From Dendrobium chrysotoxum (Eukaryota; Streptophyta; Magnoliopsida; Asparagales; Orchidaceae): a stretch of 64,000 nucleotides of DNA. Positions within the stretch are counted from its first letter, which is position 1; the number at the start of each line of letters is the position of its first letter. This document shows, piece by piece, positions 9,731-22,047 of the stretch. The translations under genes were made by a program, and so were the position numbers. The notes beneath the pieces are model-generated. The model was not told where the DNA came from. It saw only the letters and a list, made by a program, of their open reading frames with translations, and did no database searches. The stretch is from positions 41,395,472 to 41,459,471 of the forward strand of contig CM034311.1 of the NCBI GenBank assembly GCA_019925795.1. The letters run 5' to 3'.

Positions 9731-12552
9731 AGTAAATAAAGAAAAAGTGTAGAGGAGATATATTGATCCTTCCTGGTGATATTATTATCTTGTATTTTCA
9801 TTCTTATATGAATTTAATGAAAATGAGTTTGATTGTCATTTATTCTATGTCTGCCTAAATCTCTTATTATGGATTGATGATGCAAAGAGCATGTTAAGTA
9901 CTAATGAAGGCTCTTATTCTTTAAATATATAATGATGTTTTCAATTTTATCTCGTTCTTTATTTAATGCACATAGTGTTCATATGTATATTTGAAATATA
10001 GTGTGATGTATAGCTTTGACGGAGGAATACAAGAATAACCATGAATATTAAAATAGAATGTTGGCATGCCTAGACATAAGATGTTAAATATTCTAGATTC
10101 TTAAGGAGATATTATAACTGTAGGAGGTCAGTAGATATCCTTTTCACCCCTACAAGCTTGACAGAGATCTAGAGATGCATATGCTCTGAATCACATTATC
10201 ATCTAAAGTCTAATTCGAAAAAAAATAAAATTTGTATTCATCAATCCAAAATATTATTATTAAATATTGTATTCACTATTATACTATTCTATTTTAGTAC
10301 GATAATTCATACAATTAGAGTAAATGGTAGTATTTTGTTGTAAGCATAACATTTTCTCGTAGATTTTATACTCTACTTTATCACCTTATTATTTGATTCA
10401 GCATGTATACTTGCGTATATTAAGTGTGGTTTTATTATTTACATATCAAAAAGAACCTAAGCATTATTTAGGGTTGATAGAACATGCAATTTTTACATCA
10501 TTCAATAGTTCACTTCACAACCCCCATCAATAAGCCAACTTAGTTATGGGATTCCTGACGCTAAGCTTTCTCAATATACCACCACATAAGCATGCACCCA
10601 AGAAATAAGGAAAAAACATGCTTCATCATGGATGAAGGAACAATTTCTATAAGATTATAATTTTATATAAGGAATGATGGAGCTACTTACCTTAGTCTTA
10701 TGGATAAAATTTTTAAAGCATAGAAGAGTACAAATTTAGAAGTATTTCTCAATAACATCACAGAATAGGCCTCATTGGGATATTTTGTCTACTTAAAAGA
10801 TACAACATAAAATTCAATCCAATAAAGTACACATTTGGGGGGCTTGGCCAGGGCAAATTTCTTGGGTACTTGGTGTTGGCAAATAATATGTAATAACCTA
10901 AAAATTTTAAAAATAATTTTAAAACAAGAATATAAAATTTTAAAATTTCTGAATTGTGGTGCTACGGTGCTATAATTTTGAGCTCAGCAACTCTGGGGGA
11001 GAAGCATTGGGGCATTGGAATGTTCTATGTATATGAGGGAGCCTGCATGTATTCTGAAGTGGGTTCCGATGGTTTGTTTGCATGTTATGAAGATCTAAAA
11101 TTTTCCCCTAAGGCGTCATAATGTTAAGGAAGTTAGCGCCCCAGTGTTGAGTTTTTTTAGAATTTTGAAAATTTGAACTAGGGTAGTGGCATTGGGTTTG
11201 GCTCTGCGACATTTGGCCCGAATTCTTTATTTAAATATTATTTTCTACTAATTTAAACTAATTTTTTACTCAAGGTAGCCTACTAGAGAGAGATATAGGG
11301 AGAGATTTCTAAAGAGAGAAAGTTCGTTTCGGGCTACATAGCTCGTTTTCAGCTGTTGGCCCAATTCTGAAAGTTGCTTGGATCGAGGTAGGTGGTATTT
11401 TGTCTTTCTCAGTTTTCAAAAACATAAAAGTTTTGAGATTTTTTTTGTATTTAAATTATATTTCTATTAGAAAAAAATGAGGATAACTTATTATTTGCAA
11501 CACTTTCACCACTTAACTTTTTGTCTATTATAAAAATAATGATTCTAGGCATTTAAGTATTATTCTAAAAATTTTATATCGGTGATTTTAGAAATTATAC
11601 ATTTTAATTGATTACAAAATAAATCTAACAGTGAAAAATAATGTTATAGTATAATTAAAGCTTCAATATAATATTTTGTACAATCTCTAATAATTTGGTT
11701 ATGTTCTGACACAGTACATTTATGCTCAGTAGTATATTTAGCTCCCTACAATTGTAACATTTTGTGAAATTCTGAAATTAGTTTATTTATATTTCAATTA
11801 TTACAATGTAATGAATTATTTGTTTAATTGATTAAAATGTGCAATTCTAAGGACTTCTGGGGTGGAAGGAGGATGTTCTATTTTGGTGCTAAATGCACAT
11901 TCTAGTATTATATGCATATTCTATTATTAGAATTCTACAAATTCTATCTGTTGGGAGGCATAAGGCTCAAGATTTTAATTCTGTTTGATATGAAGTGCGT
12001 TTTTATTTCTTTTGCCAGCCCACTTTAAATTCATTGAATGCCTAATTTATATATTTAGAAGGAGATGAGTAATCAATTTTTATGGCTGCATCAAGAACCT
12101 CTCCCATGCATAGTCCATAGCTTTTTAACATTTTATGCAGATAAGCTAATTTTTCTATAAGCAAATATTCAAAAAACTCTTAAAAAGATGGTGAAAAAAT
12201 AAGTTGTCTTATTTGAAACTCGATCAACTATGTTAAATGCCTTTTTATTAATCTCATTCGAGCGATGGAAGAAGCATAATGTTGAATTGACATGCAATGA
12301 CTTAACTTGGTGATGATGAGAGATATACACAAATACTTATGAGGATAATCCCCATAAGCTATGCTTCATAACTTATATAATAATAAAAAAAGTTGGTAAG
12401 GCGATTGTCAAGGTAGTTTCCTGTAAATTATGCATCATAATTTAATCCTATTGTGATGAAAAATAATGATTTACTAGCTAGATATAAAATTATGATTAGT
12501 TTTTGACATTAAAATTTTATGTTTTTTGAATGAATAGGCAAGTGAATTTATT
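9731..12552. other. non-coding DNA with further retroelement-like remnants
   Basis: No gene. The block at about 10880-11400 begins with an A/T-rich TAATAACCTAAAAATTT-type stretch and contains GCGCC/CAGTG words and a GAGAGAGATATAGGGAGAGA tract, reminiscent of old gypsy LTRs, but no boundaries can be set. Confidence 0.4.
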
Positions 12553-12560
12553 GACGTGAT

Positions 12561-13090
12561 TAGGGGCTGCAAAATCGGGTTGCGGGTTGGGTTCGAGTCG
12601 AACTCGATATTGACATGCCACTAGATGACACGACCTGAACCCGACGTGTTTTTGCAGACGAGCCAGAAATGTCAATCCGAACCTGACCCATCGGGTTTAT
12701 GTGTTGACCCAACCCGACACAAAACGCCTTACATTCGCAATGAGCGAGTGGGAGAAAATGATTACGTTCGCAATGAGCGAGCTCCCTCTTGTCGGCGTCG
12801 TTGTTGTTACTTCCAATCCAACTAAAGAACGGCGAGCTGTTGTGACTTTTAAGCCAATATGAAGGAACGTTGTCGAAGGAGGCGAAGAAGTCGTTGAACG
12901 GTTGTGGTGTCTTATCCCAGGAGATGGCCAGGTTGGACTTGTGTACTCGCGCGTGCGGGACGGGTTAGCTGGTTAGGGCTTGCAGGCGGAACCGCCAAAT
13001 CGGAACGCAGGAGAAGAGGAAAAGCGAACTGTTGTACACCTGTGCAGGTTGATTCAGGTCAACCCGCTACCTTGAAGTTGACCTATTTTT
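12561..13090 (+). mobile_element. CGGGT-rich hAT-type non-autonomous element, copy 1
   Basis: Begins TAGGGGCTGCAAAATCGGGT, close to the terminus of the better preserved copy at 37961. It holds the same strings of CGGGT/ACCCG words at both ends and a GC-rich middle. The 3' terminus is eroded (ends near a TTGACCTA at 13078-13085) and no target duplication was found. Short open frames inside are a by-product of the GC content. Confidence 0.6.
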
Positions 13091-13671
13091 CAATTTCACT
13101 CATAAAAAGAGAACAAGCACATTACAAAAAGATTGAACAAAAAATTTGCTAATGCCACAGACCATAAGACCTCACTAATGTATATAATAGCCTAATTAAC
13201 ACAATTTAACTTATAATATGATTGCCATATCAAAACTCTTCAGCTACTCCCTAATTATTTTTATTGCTAATTGTCCTGGTTGGTGTTACTTTTATTAAGA
13301 TTATAATAGCTCTTAAAAACCAAATAGGTAGGAAAAGAAAATTTTTCTTACTGAGAAGATGATATTAGTAGTTTCAAAATATGTTTGACAGATTTTTTCT
13401 ATTCAAATGCCATTAAATTACTTCTCCATAATAAATATTTATACCTGACTGACATTAGCATGATGGATAGTTCAAAAAAACTATTTACTAAAAGAGAGGA
13501 AATAACAAAGGAAGAAATGATACAATACCAATTCCAATGTGTCACCCTCCAAAACTTTTAACTACAAAAGTGTATAAAGAGGATAACTGGAGATTCTACA
13601 ACCAAAGGCCTGAAGACTGGCATCTGATGAAACTATATAAGAACAAAAAAAAGGAAAATGCAAAAGGCTGC
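13091..13671. other. non-coding DNA downstream of the SUN gene
   Basis: AT-rich. Probably includes the SUN 3' UTR and polyadenylation region. A minus-strand AATAAA at about 13260-13265 is the nearest perfect signal seen, but it is ~430 bases after the stop. Confidence 0.4.
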
Positions 13672-13695
13672 TCTCTCTATCTCTCTCTCTCTCAT
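13672..13695. repeat. (CT)n / (GA)n microsatellite at the SUN stop codon
   Basis: On the gene strand a GA-rich run begins four bases after the TGA stop, so the start of the 3' UTR is a length-variable microsatellite. Confidence 0.85.
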
Positions 13696-13992
13696 TCAAG
13701 GTTCCTTGGCCATGGCTAGAGAGCTTGACTCGAAGCCGTGCACCCGGAATCGGTAAATGCAGGTGAGGGATGAGCTGCCATGGTTGGAGGTGAAGTCCAG
13801 CCTAACCATGTTGATGGTGCTCGAATCAGCCAAAGAGATAGGAAAGGTCTGCACATTGCTCTTATCAAGATCATAGGAGAACTCTGTTAGTAAAATCTTC
13901 TCAGCTGTGGTGGACGAATCATCTTCAGATCCCTCGAACCAACCGGAGACTCGACAATCCTTGGGAGCACTTGACCTGTCATACGCGACACT
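13696..13992 (-). CDS. SUN-domain protein, exon 2 (C-terminal half of SUN domain)
   Basis: The exon encodes S-V-A-Y-D-R-S-S-A-P-K-D-C-R-V-S-G-W-F-E-G, then M-V-R-L-D-F-T-S-N-H-G-S and C-I-Y-R-F-R-V-H-G, the conserved end of plant SUN1/SUN2 proteins, and stops with TGA at 13696-13698. The acceptor TTCTGTGCAG|AGTGTC lies at 13993/13992. It joins in phase 0 to exon 1 (K|S-V-A-Y), restoring a continuous SUN domain. The domain sits in the perinuclear space and binds KASH-protein tails. Ninety-eight residues plus stop. Confidence 0.95.
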   Translation of the reverse strand, partial: SVAYDRSSAPKDCRVSGWFEGSEDDSSTTAEKILLTEFSYDLDKSNVQTFPISLADSSTINMVRLDFTSNHGSSSLTCIYRFRVHGFESSSLAMAKEP

Positions 13993-13999
13993 CTGCACA

Positions 14000-15404
14000 G
14001 AAAGATTACAAGCAAAACCAGATCAGTGACTTCATGAGCAGAGCAGAGAAAACAAGTAGCTTTTAAAAAATGGAAAGCAAAGTATGAGTGTTAGCGTTAT
14101 AATAGCACACCATCAAATACAATAAGATGAGTTAACCCTTAATATTAACTAAAAATGAGGAAAAAGCTGTCCTGGTATCATGCTTGGAACATCTGTTGCA
14201 TTAATAAAAACTTTACGTATCTGTCTGTGTGTGTGTGAGGGGGCCTTAGACACTTCTTTCAATCAAATTTAACACTGTTATACTATTTCCTAAACATGCC
14301 TATCCAAAATTGTACAATTACAGAAGCTTTCACCATTGAATGGAGATCAGAGTTTTACCAAGATACCAAATAAAGCATGCAATAGATATCTGCCACTCTT
14401 TTTTAATAACTTTAAGTCATCTTCAACTTAACAAACGAGGAAGAAGAAAGAAGTGAGAATGATAGATTTTACTTCATGTCAAGAAACAATTATACTTGCA
14501 TGGAACAGAATGCAAGAAAATATTATAAAAAAAAAAGTAGTATATTAACATGTTTCAGCAACATCAGAAAAAATGAAACTCTAGCGGAAACATGTTAAAG
14601 CAAAATTGTTTGACCTAACAAGGGCTCAATATAGACTAAAATCATAACAAGCTTAACCCAACCTAATTATTCATTGACAAGATTTGAGGTTATAGGGTTC
14701 AAACCCCAATCAAATCGATCAAACTCATTTAGTAACACAACTAAATTACTGCAACTAAACACAAAGCCCTCATGCAACACCCACCAGAAATGCATCATCC
14801 ACTCAAGTAAAACGAGCTACCACGAGAGTGCAATACACCTTACCAGGAAGCATTTCAAAATGTTATCACCACAATAACACGGCTTGATTGTGCATTTGTT
14901 TGGAGGCCAGCCCATGCAAAATTTCTAACCTTAGATATATTAAAAATTCTTGCTTTTTTTTAGTTCTTAAATTAAAACTGTTCCTAATAATATAGAAAAC
15001 AACAACAAATTGCTAGATCATTTTAAAGTAATGTCCTCAAAATCTCCAATGAAATTGAACTGAAAAAATTATTGTAATAATTAAACAAAGGATTATGTGC
15101 AACTCAAAAGAACAAATCTGGTTCATAACTTTTACCCTCTTTCCTTCAGAGCAAACAATTTAAACTATAGATCCGCTTATTTACTTATAAACACATAGAC
15201 CATACACAAGGAGTGGGTTAATTATTAACATGGTGCTACCCTTACAAATCTTATGCAAATACATGGTTATTTTTACACAGCTCAACCAATTAACAATATA
15301 GTTATACCCCTGCAGGTCGGTATGTACATACATAGTTGTTCAACAGCTCTAAACTCATACTAATACATTAGAACAATACAAACATGCAAATGTATGTATG
15401 TATG

Positions 15405-15451
<47 letters not shown>

Positions 15452-16148
15452 TAAAACTATACATAATGACGATACCTAGGTCAAAAAGAACGACATTACT
15501 CATAACTCTTCATTTACTCATCATCTTCTTGCAAATCAGAATGTACATCCTAATAAAATAGTGACATAAGAGAAACCCAGTAAGTAGTTCTTTCTTTAAA
15601 ATACTTGTGTAGGGAAGATTTAATATTATTCAACAAGCATCGGAGCATGGTAGCATGTTTCTTATTTTTCATACTTTCAACATAAATTAGCACCAACTTC
15701 ACTTCAAATTGACACGAAATAGGACTCCACACTTCACAACTAATGCTAGCAAATTTAGGTTGATCTGCCGACAAATAGAAGTTAGTCAACTCTATCCAAA
15801 CCATGGGCCCATCAACCCCAACTTTGGAACCCTCAGCCTCAAGAATAATACAATGTTGAAGAAGTACTAGACATGCACAAACCCTCATCAGATAATGATG
15901 CATTAGCCCCAATGTCAGGGAGAATAAACCTGTAGACCACTAACCCATAAACAAGAATTTGTCAAATCCACAAACCTCGAGCCCAGCAACCCATACAAAC
16001 ATGATTCATCAAACAATGAAAATATCCTAAATCACATGGTCACATAACAAATTTTGTCTTAATACCTTGGTAGCTCAAATGAACAAAGTAACATGAGTCA
16101 AACTTTAGTGAATCATTCTAATATCATTTCAATCTTTATCAAGTAATG
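14000..16148. other. intronic non-coding DNA
   Basis: No gene recognised. A (TGTA)n-(TA)n microsatellite lies at 15391-15448. A short T-arm-like word near 14694-14706 has no matching tRNA body. Confidence 0.55.
15391..15448. repeat. (TGTA)n-(TA)n microsatellite
   Basis: Tetranucleotide run passing into about 19 TA units, inside the SUN intron. Confidence 0.93.
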
Positions 16149-16697
16149 TGTTAGACGCAGAACAGGCTTCTGCTTATTTTGCGGAACAGTTTTCCGCCTA
16201 AACAGGCGGAACATGAGCTTGTTTAATTGAGGTGGGGCCCAGCAGCCCAACAACAAATAAGGTCAGCAATTAAGAGGAACTTAAAGAAGGGATAAGGAGG
16301 GAAATTCAAATTATGAGGGCTGTTTTGGTATTAACTATATTTTGTATGCTTTAAATATATTGTTTAACTTGGGGTTAGGTTTTATAATGTGTTTGCTGAA
16401 ATTTAGAATGTTCTTAGGGAGTTTTGGGATCTAGCCGTCGGCTAGAGATTTGGGAGAGCCGGATCCTCCTCTCCAATTAGGGATCCATTGTATCTTGTTC
16501 GTTTTCTTCACTATTTCATCAATTGAAGAGAGTTTTCTTCCGTTATCTTTCTACAAAAAGCCTTGGAGATTGTATTTGGATTGCTGAAATTCAATTTCAG
16601 CCAAGGAGAATTGGATTTCTGCAATCACTTCCTATCAGAATGCCAATCGATTAACAAAGATCTTTTGCAAGATCTGATTTATACTCCCGCAAAAACA
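16149..16697 (+). repeat. solo LTR, gypsy family related to 21201-22047
   Basis: Starts TGTTAGACGC and ends near CCCGCAAAAACA, about 549 bp, with TG...CA ends. The middle shares CTAGAGATTTGGGAGA, GATCCTCCTCTC and CATTGTATCTTGTT blocks (with small changes) with the LTR at 21201. It also contains a GCGGAAC/GTTCCGC inverted motif near the 5' end. No internal region follows and a clean target duplication was not seen. Confidence 0.65.
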
Positions 16698-17959
16698 ATG
16701 CAAATAAAAAAAAAGTTTGCAACTAACAAAGCATGAATGGGGTACCAAACACCAGAACATAAAAAAGCAAATTGTGTACTGTTATAAAGTGCTTTTTCTC
16801 ATATTATAATCCTTCACATAAAAGTATAATAACTCAAATGAAGATCTCCCTCATTGGCTTAAAAGTTACAACGAAATTCTTAATATTATTGGTTAAATGA
16901 AATGGTGTTAATCAAGTTCAATGAAAATGAATTTACAAACTTCATATAGCTACCAACCTAATTTTGAAAAAAAAATGGAATATCTTGATAAATTTTTTTG
17001 ATAAGGATGAGTCTCAAAACCGTTTAATTTGCTTCAAGAAGAGTGCAATACAAATTTGTTTGATTCACTATAATTTGCAGCAATCTCAAAGGAAATCTAA
17101 CAGCATTAAAACTTAACCTGACCCAAAATTTTCCCATCCTCAGATTTCCTCAATAAAATCATAAGTGTCCCTAATTAAAGGAAATCAGAGTTAAATTTCT
17201 TATGCACCTACACTCATTTATTACCTACATAAAATTCTATCAAAAAAATTAACAAGCGATCATCTCTAAGTCCCTCTTTTTATATAAATTACAATCCCAA
17301 CTCAGATTCCAACAAGATTGAATAAGCATAAATTGCATAAATGCATAAATTGCTTTTCCACATCGTAATTGAAGGTAGTATATCAGCATTGCTAATCAAA
17401 ACATTCCTTCTCCTCAAGTGCATATAAAGATGAGATACTTGACATTCTGCACATCAATTCATCCCATCACGAAGGCTGACTAATTAGCTGTCCCATTAAC
17501 ATAAATATCAAAATGCAAACAATACCTTTTCAAACAACCGAATGAATCAAAATTCAGTATTTAATACTAATCATTTATCCAAAAGAAGGTTGTGCTATAA
17601 AATTAAAGTCTAACTCATTATAAGAGAACTCAAGGAAGCAACATGTATGAGATAGAAAACTTGTTTTAAGAAATCGTCACTTGAACATTATTTTCTTATG
17701 CACATTACCGCCATCCCTAGGTTTCCTTTCCTTCACCCACATCAATTTCCATCTTGTTCTTATTTTTATTTATTTGACCATAATACCCCACTGCAAACAC
17801 CCCAAACTAAGAGTTTGGGCAGCTATTCCCACCAATATGTGGCATGTCGATGGTATCTTCATGCATGGAAGGACATGGTACACATCACCCAACTTATCAT
17901 GTACATTTCAATAATAATAATAATAAAATTCTTTTATATTTACACATAAACAACAAATT
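16698..17959. other. intronic non-coding DNA
   Basis: AT-rich, no recognisable gene or element boundaries. Confidence 0.55.
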
Positions 17960-17977
17960 AACAAAATGATAAGTTCA

Positions 17978-20015
17978 ACAACAACAACAACAACATCAAG
18001 CCTTTGTCCCACTACATGGGGTCGGCTACATGAATCTTTTTTCTCCATTATGTCCTGTTAAAAGTCAAATTCTCATTTAAATCTAATAAAGAAATATCAT
18101 TTGTAATATTTTCTAACCAAGACTTTTTAGGTCTACCTCTACCTTACTTAACATAAGTCAAATCTAATACCTCTACTTTCCTAACCGGGTCATCGGAAGG
18201 CCGCCATTTTATGTGACCAAACCATCTAAGGCGACTCTCTCTAATTTTATCTTCCACTGGAGCTACTCCAACCTTTTCACGTATATGCTCATTTTTTGTA
18301 TCCTATCTCTAAGGGTAAAGCCACTCATCCACCTGAGCATCCTCATCTCTGCAACACTTAACTTAGTATTATGCTTCTCTTTTAATGGCCAACATTCGGC
18401 ACCATAAAGCATTGCAGGTCTCATCACCATCTTATAGAATTTTCCCTTAAGTTTGAGGGGGACTTTTCTATCACATAACAAGTCCGATGCATTCCTCCAC
18501 TTCAACCATCCAACTTGATTTTGCTGATAATATCCCCATCTATTTCCCCATCACTCTGAACAATAGATCCAAGATATCTAAACGTGTAATCTTATTAATA
18601 ACTTGATCGCCCAAAGTCACAATCCCCTCACTAGGTCTATTACTACTAAAATTACACTCCATATATTCTGTTTTAGATCTACTCAAGCGAAAACATTTAG
18701 ACTCTAAGGTTGACCTCCATAATTCAAGTTTACCTTCAACTCCCTCTCTAATGTTATCAATAAGAAGAATATCATCAACAAAAAGCATACACCAAGGTAC
18801 ATCATCTTGCAAATGTCTAGTGAGAACATCCATGACTAAAACAAAAAGATATGGGCTTAAGGCTGATCCTTGATGTAATCCAACCGAAATAGGAAAATAT
18901 TTGGTCAAACCACCTTGTGTTTGAACACAAGTAATAGCTCCTCCATACATATCTTTAATGATTTGAATATAAGCATTACTAACTCCTTTCTTTTCAAGAA
19001 CTCTCCATAGCACTTCTCTTGGAACTTTATCATATGATTTCTCTAAATCAATAAATATCATATGTGGATCCTCCTTATTCTCTCTATATTTCTCCATCAA
19101 ACCTCTCAATAAATGCATGGCTTCCATAGTAGACCTACCTGGCATGAATCCAAATTGATTTTGAGAAACATTAGTATCACGCCGCAACCTACGCTCCATA
19201 ACTCGCTCCCATACTTTTAGAGTATGACACATTAACTTAATTCCTCTATAATTCGCACAATCTTGTGCATCACCTTTATTCTTAAAAATAGGAATTAACA
19301 CACTCATTCTCCACTTATATGACATCTTTTTAGTCTTCAAAATAATATTAAAAAAATAGTAAGCCAAGAAATTCCTTCATCTCCTAAGCATTTCCACACC
19401 TCTATTGGAATATCATCAGGTCCAACAGCTTTTCCACCCTTCATTTTCTTTAAAGTCTCTCTGACTTCGATTTTACTAATAAGCCGATAAAAATAAAAAT
19501 TTTTATTTTTATTTAGGGTGCTAAGGTCACTAAAGTCAATCGTATTTTCGCATTCTTCATTAAAAAGATTAGCAAAATATCTCATCCACCTTTGTTGAAT
19601 ATCATCTTCTAAAAAAAGTACTTTTTGATCTTCATCCTTAATACACTTCACTTGAACTAAATCCTTACTACTCCTATCTCTTTATTTGGCTAACTTATAC
19701 ATATATCTTTCTGCCTCCTTAGAATCTAATCTATAATATAAATCATTAAAAGTTAAGATCTTTGTATCGCATATTGCTTTCTTAGATTCCTTACGTGCCT
19801 CTTTATATCTTTCCCAATTATCAGAATTTTTACATTTAAACTAATTTTTATAGCCAATCTTCTTATTTTTTATCTTTTCTTACACATTTGGATTCCACCA
19901 CCAACTATTTTTATTATTAGGAGCATTTTCCGTTGATACTCCAAGCACATCTTTTGCAATAATCTTAATATCACTAGCCACTTTCTCCCACATAACATTA
20001 ACATCCTCATGCACA
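17978..20015 (-). mobile_element. 5'-truncated RTE-clade LINE with 18-bp target duplication
   Basis: The element runs from about 20015 down to a 3' tail of TTG repeats at 17978 on the minus strand. The 18-bp sequence AACAAAATGATAAGTTCA occurs perfectly on both sides (17960-17977 and 20016-20033). The coding part holds a reverse transcriptase of the RTE type. The endonuclease domain is absent, so it is a 5'-truncated copy of 2038 bp. It sits in the SUN intron in the sense orientation of the gene. Frame breaks show it is inactive. Confidence 0.92.
18263..19660 (-). pseudogene. RTE-type LINE reverse transcriptase
   Basis: Minus-strand reading: G-K-A-V-G-P-D-D-I-P-I-E-V-W-K near 19420; V-L-I-P-I-F-K-N-K-G-D and N-Y-R-G-I-K-L near 19250-19310; F-G-F-M-P-G-R-S-T near 19140; F-I-D-L-E-K-S-Y-D-K-V-P-R; the catalytic F-V-D-D at about 18771-18783; and L-Y-G-A-E-C-W-P near 18390. 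The blocks are in at least two frames: the stretches 19337-19651 and 18540-19367 overlap out of frame, and 18263-18505 is shifted again. Upstream, 19680-20012 reads as the linker before the RT. In intact RTEs a single ORF encodes endonuclease plus RT. Confidence 0.9.
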
Positions 20016-20173
20016 AACAAAATGATAAGTTCATATTTAGTTTAAAGTAAAATAATGGTTCAACAAAATTCTTAGGCTATGTATTAGCACTCTAACAGCA
20101 TGATTTACTGTACAAGTAATTTCAAATTAGAATTTTTTGATCAATCAAATTACAGTTCAAGTATTTTTTTTAA

Positions 20174-20490
20174 CCTGTCAAAGGTTGGAGTAGCTCCAGT
20201 GGAAGATAAGATTAGAGAGAGTCGCCTTAGATGGTTTGGTCACATAAAATGGTGGTCTTCTGATGACCTAGTTAGGAAAGTAGATATATAAGATTTGGCT
20301 TATGTTAAAAAAATAGAGGTAAACCTAAAAAGAATTGGTTAGAAAATATTAAAAATGACCTTTTTTATATATATTTAAATGAGAATTTAACTTTTAATAG
20401 GACACAATGGAGAAAAAAGATTCATGTAGGCGACCCCACGTAGTAGGATAAAGGCTTGATATTGTTGTTATTGTTGTTGTTGCCGTCAAT
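20174..20490 (+). mobile_element. 3' fragment of a second RTE LINE, opposite orientation
   Basis: Plus-strand sequence reading V-G-V-A-P-V-E-D-K-I-R-E-S-R-L-R-W-F-G-H-I-K-W matches the last part of the RTE ORF, followed by the 3' end with GCGACCCCACGTAGTAGGATAAAGGCTTGAT and a TTG-repeat tail. The same block is present inverted at 17978-18290. Only ~140 bp separate it from the end of the first LINE. Confidence 0.85.
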
Positions 20491-20940
20491 ATTTATTATT
20501 CTTACATAAAGAAACAAATCAATTTCTCCAAATCACAAGGTTCCTTTTACATGCAAGTTTTGCAATCCAAATTTTGTGGTGGTATTTGCTTAATTACAAA
20601 AGAAAACAAATCACTCTGTGCATTAAATATACAATGTATCAACTAACTTATAAATATTACACTGATTGTTTACCCTTAGTTATTAACAAAATATGAAATG
20701 CCTATTTAATCATCGCCATCATAATTAGCTCTATCACAACTATTTTGAGATTGACATCATGAATCCTCATACTTCTACCATTTCTACTCAATGATACACG
20801 AGGAGCTAAACTTGCAATAATTTTTTTGCAAATGTTATCTTTGATCTACCTCACCGTGTTTTATGATTCCTTAATACTAATTTTATCCATTCAAAGTATT
20901 CATGCATTTTCTACCATACATTTTACAAGCCCGAACCACC

Positions 20941-22047
20941 GAAATATATTCCCTGATACCTTACCTCTATAGAAGCTACTCTCACAAAGACTTGTGGACA
21001 ACTTCAAGAAGCTCACAGAAACTAAATTACAAGAGAAAAGGGCGAAGGGTCTCTGTTTCAGATGTGACGAGAGGTATACGTTGGGGCACAGGTGTAAGGA
21101 TCGAACTCTTCAGGTTCTTATCATTTGTGATGAAGAAGGAATTGAGGAGGGTATCGTCTTTCCACCTTACGAACAAGCTAGATCTTTGGGAGGGGAGTAT
21201 TGTTAGACCGGTCCAGCCGGTCCACACGGGACCAGCCCAGGCGAACAAAAGCGGAAGTTCCGCCTCTCCTGCGGATGCCGATCAGACCGAAAGCCTCCAC
21301 ATAACTTTTTAGGAAGGATTTATTAGGGATTTGGGAGGGAATTTTGAATGTAGGGACTGTTTAGGGATTTTCTTTTAAATTGTATGCATTAAATAATTGG
21401 TTTTCCTAGGGTTAGGGCATCTTGAATTTGGCTGAAATTTGAGATCTCCTAGATTTAGGTTTTCTTTTGGGCTCTAGTGGCGTCTAGAGATTTGGGAGAA
21501 ATCGATCCTCCTCTCGAATAGAGGATCAATTGTATGAGAGACTTCGAAGGAGAAGACTGTAGGAGTAAGACTTGTGGACAACTTCAAGAAGCTAACAGAA
21601 ACTGAATTACAGGAGAAAATGGCGAAGGGTCTCTGTTTCATATGTGACGAGAGGTATACGCCGGGGCACAGGTGTAAGGATCGGACTCTTCAGGTTCTTA
21701 CCATTTGTGATGAAGAGGGATAGTTGGTTTTCCTAGGGTTAGGCATCTTGAATTTGGCTGAAATTTGAGATCTCCTAGATTTTGGTTTTCTTTTGGGCTC
21801 TGGCGGCGTCTAGAGATTTAGGAGAGATCGATCCTCCTCTCAAATAGAGGATCAATTGTATCTTGTTATTTTTCGTTTCTCTTTCATCAAATAATACAAA
21901 TTATCTACTATTTTTGTGATTTTGTGTGGATTTTTGTGGAGAATTTTCACTGTTTTCCGAAAATTGATAGGAAATACTTGAGATCTACAAGTGTTTCCTA
22001 TCAATATATTCCCCGATACCTTACCTCTATAGATGCTACTCCCACAA
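20941..22047 (+). mobile_element. scrambled, internally deleted gypsy element
   Basis: Order seen: an LTR 3' end (20941-20986, ending CTCACA); a short internal piece with a gag zinc knuckle (about 20990-21180); a purine tract TTTGGGAGGGGAGTAT; an LTR start TGTTAGACC at 21201; LTR sequence to about 21535; a second copy of the zinc-knuckle piece (21568-21720); then a return to LTR sequence ending CCCACA at 22047. The LTR end at 20941-20986 and that at 22001-22047 are about 90 percent alike by eye. All of pol is missing. It sits inside the SUN intron. Confidence 0.75.
20994..21206 (+). pseudogene. gypsy gag zinc-knuckle fragment, copy 1
   Basis: Seventy codons: L-Q-E-K-R-A-K-G-L-C-F-R-C-D-E-R-Y-T-L-G-H-R-C-K, a CCHC nucleic-acid-binding knuckle typical of plant gypsy gag. 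After about 30 more codons the frame runs directly into the polypurine tract and the LTR, so everything from protease to integrase is deleted. A diverged second copy at 21568-21720 has Ile for the Arg of C-F-R-C. Confidence 0.75.

Noticed and set aside
12904..13152. Open frames in the GC-rich cores of the CGGGT elements (also 38182-38477, 48950-49314)
   Set aside because: Composition-driven frames rich in Pro, Ala, Arg or His, different in each copy, and without any conserved protein.
14680..14720. T-arm-like GGGTTCAAACCCC
   Set aside because: A single box-B-like word without box A at the right distance or a SINE body.
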